Source: Candidatus Njordarchaeota archaeon (lineage in GTDB: Archaea; Thermoproteota; JANJXX01; Panguiarchaeales; Panguiarchaeaceae). Taken from it: a stretch of 5,970 nt of DNA. Positions within the stretch are counted from its first letter, which is position 1; each line of letters opens with the position of its first letter. Shown here in pieces: positions 5,944 through 5,970 of the stretch. The translations under genes were made by a program, and so were the position numbers. The notes under the pieces were generated by a model, which made no database searches, had not been told where the DNA came from, and saw only the letters and a program-made list of their open reading frames with translations. The stretch lies in contig JAGSHR010000103.1 in the NCBI GenBank assembly GCA_029855985.1, forward strand, positions 1 through 5,970. The letters are read 5' to 3'.

Positions 5944-5970
5944 ACTTTTTTAAGTTCCAATTTCGTAAAA

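Overview
The window suggests an archaeon, probably a thermophile in or near the Thermoproteota. The evidence is a CydA/CydA' oxygen-reductase pair without CydB (an arrangement described only from Archaea), Shine-Dalgarno sequences matching the archaeal GGAGGTGATC consensus, an AT-rich TATA-like element and T-tract upstream and downstream of the cyd genes, GTG and TTG starts, and Lys/Glu/Ile-rich proteins. Phylum or genus cannot be fixed from this sequence alone.

All five genes lie on the minus strand, so transcription runs from high to low coordinates. Unit 1 (5870-3280) is cydA followed 2 bp later by cydA', a paralogue that has lost most of the heme and quinol residues. It has its own promoter-like sequence (5911-5943) and ends in T-rich sequence (minus strand, 3236-3252). 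A 167-bp AT-rich gap (3113-3279) follows, with no gene in it, a 10-bp perfect palindrome and several TATA-like stretches. Unit 2 (3112-3) is glpA, glpB and a very short glpC-like dicluster ferredoxin. These are the parts of an anaerobic-type glycerol-3-phosphate dehydrogenase, with spacings of 14 bp and 6 bp. The last gene ends two bases from the window edge, so the unit may continue beyond it.

Read together, the genes look like a short respiratory chain. GlpA would oxidise sn-glycerol-3-phosphate at FAD, and electrons would pass through its [2Fe-2S] domain, the GlpB flavin and the two [4Fe-4S] clusters of the small GlpC-like protein to membrane quinone. CydAA' would then oxidise the quinol with O2. 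Archaeal lipids use sn-glycerol-1-phosphate, so a G3P dehydrogenase here points to glycerol or G3P catabolism rather than lipid synthesis. The most notable points are the degenerate CydA', the unusual heme-ligand set and extra outward-facing loop of CydA, the GlpC-like protein without its CCG domains, and the in-frame TGA junction between glpB and glpC. I see no RNA genes, CRISPR, insertion sequences or plus-strand genes.
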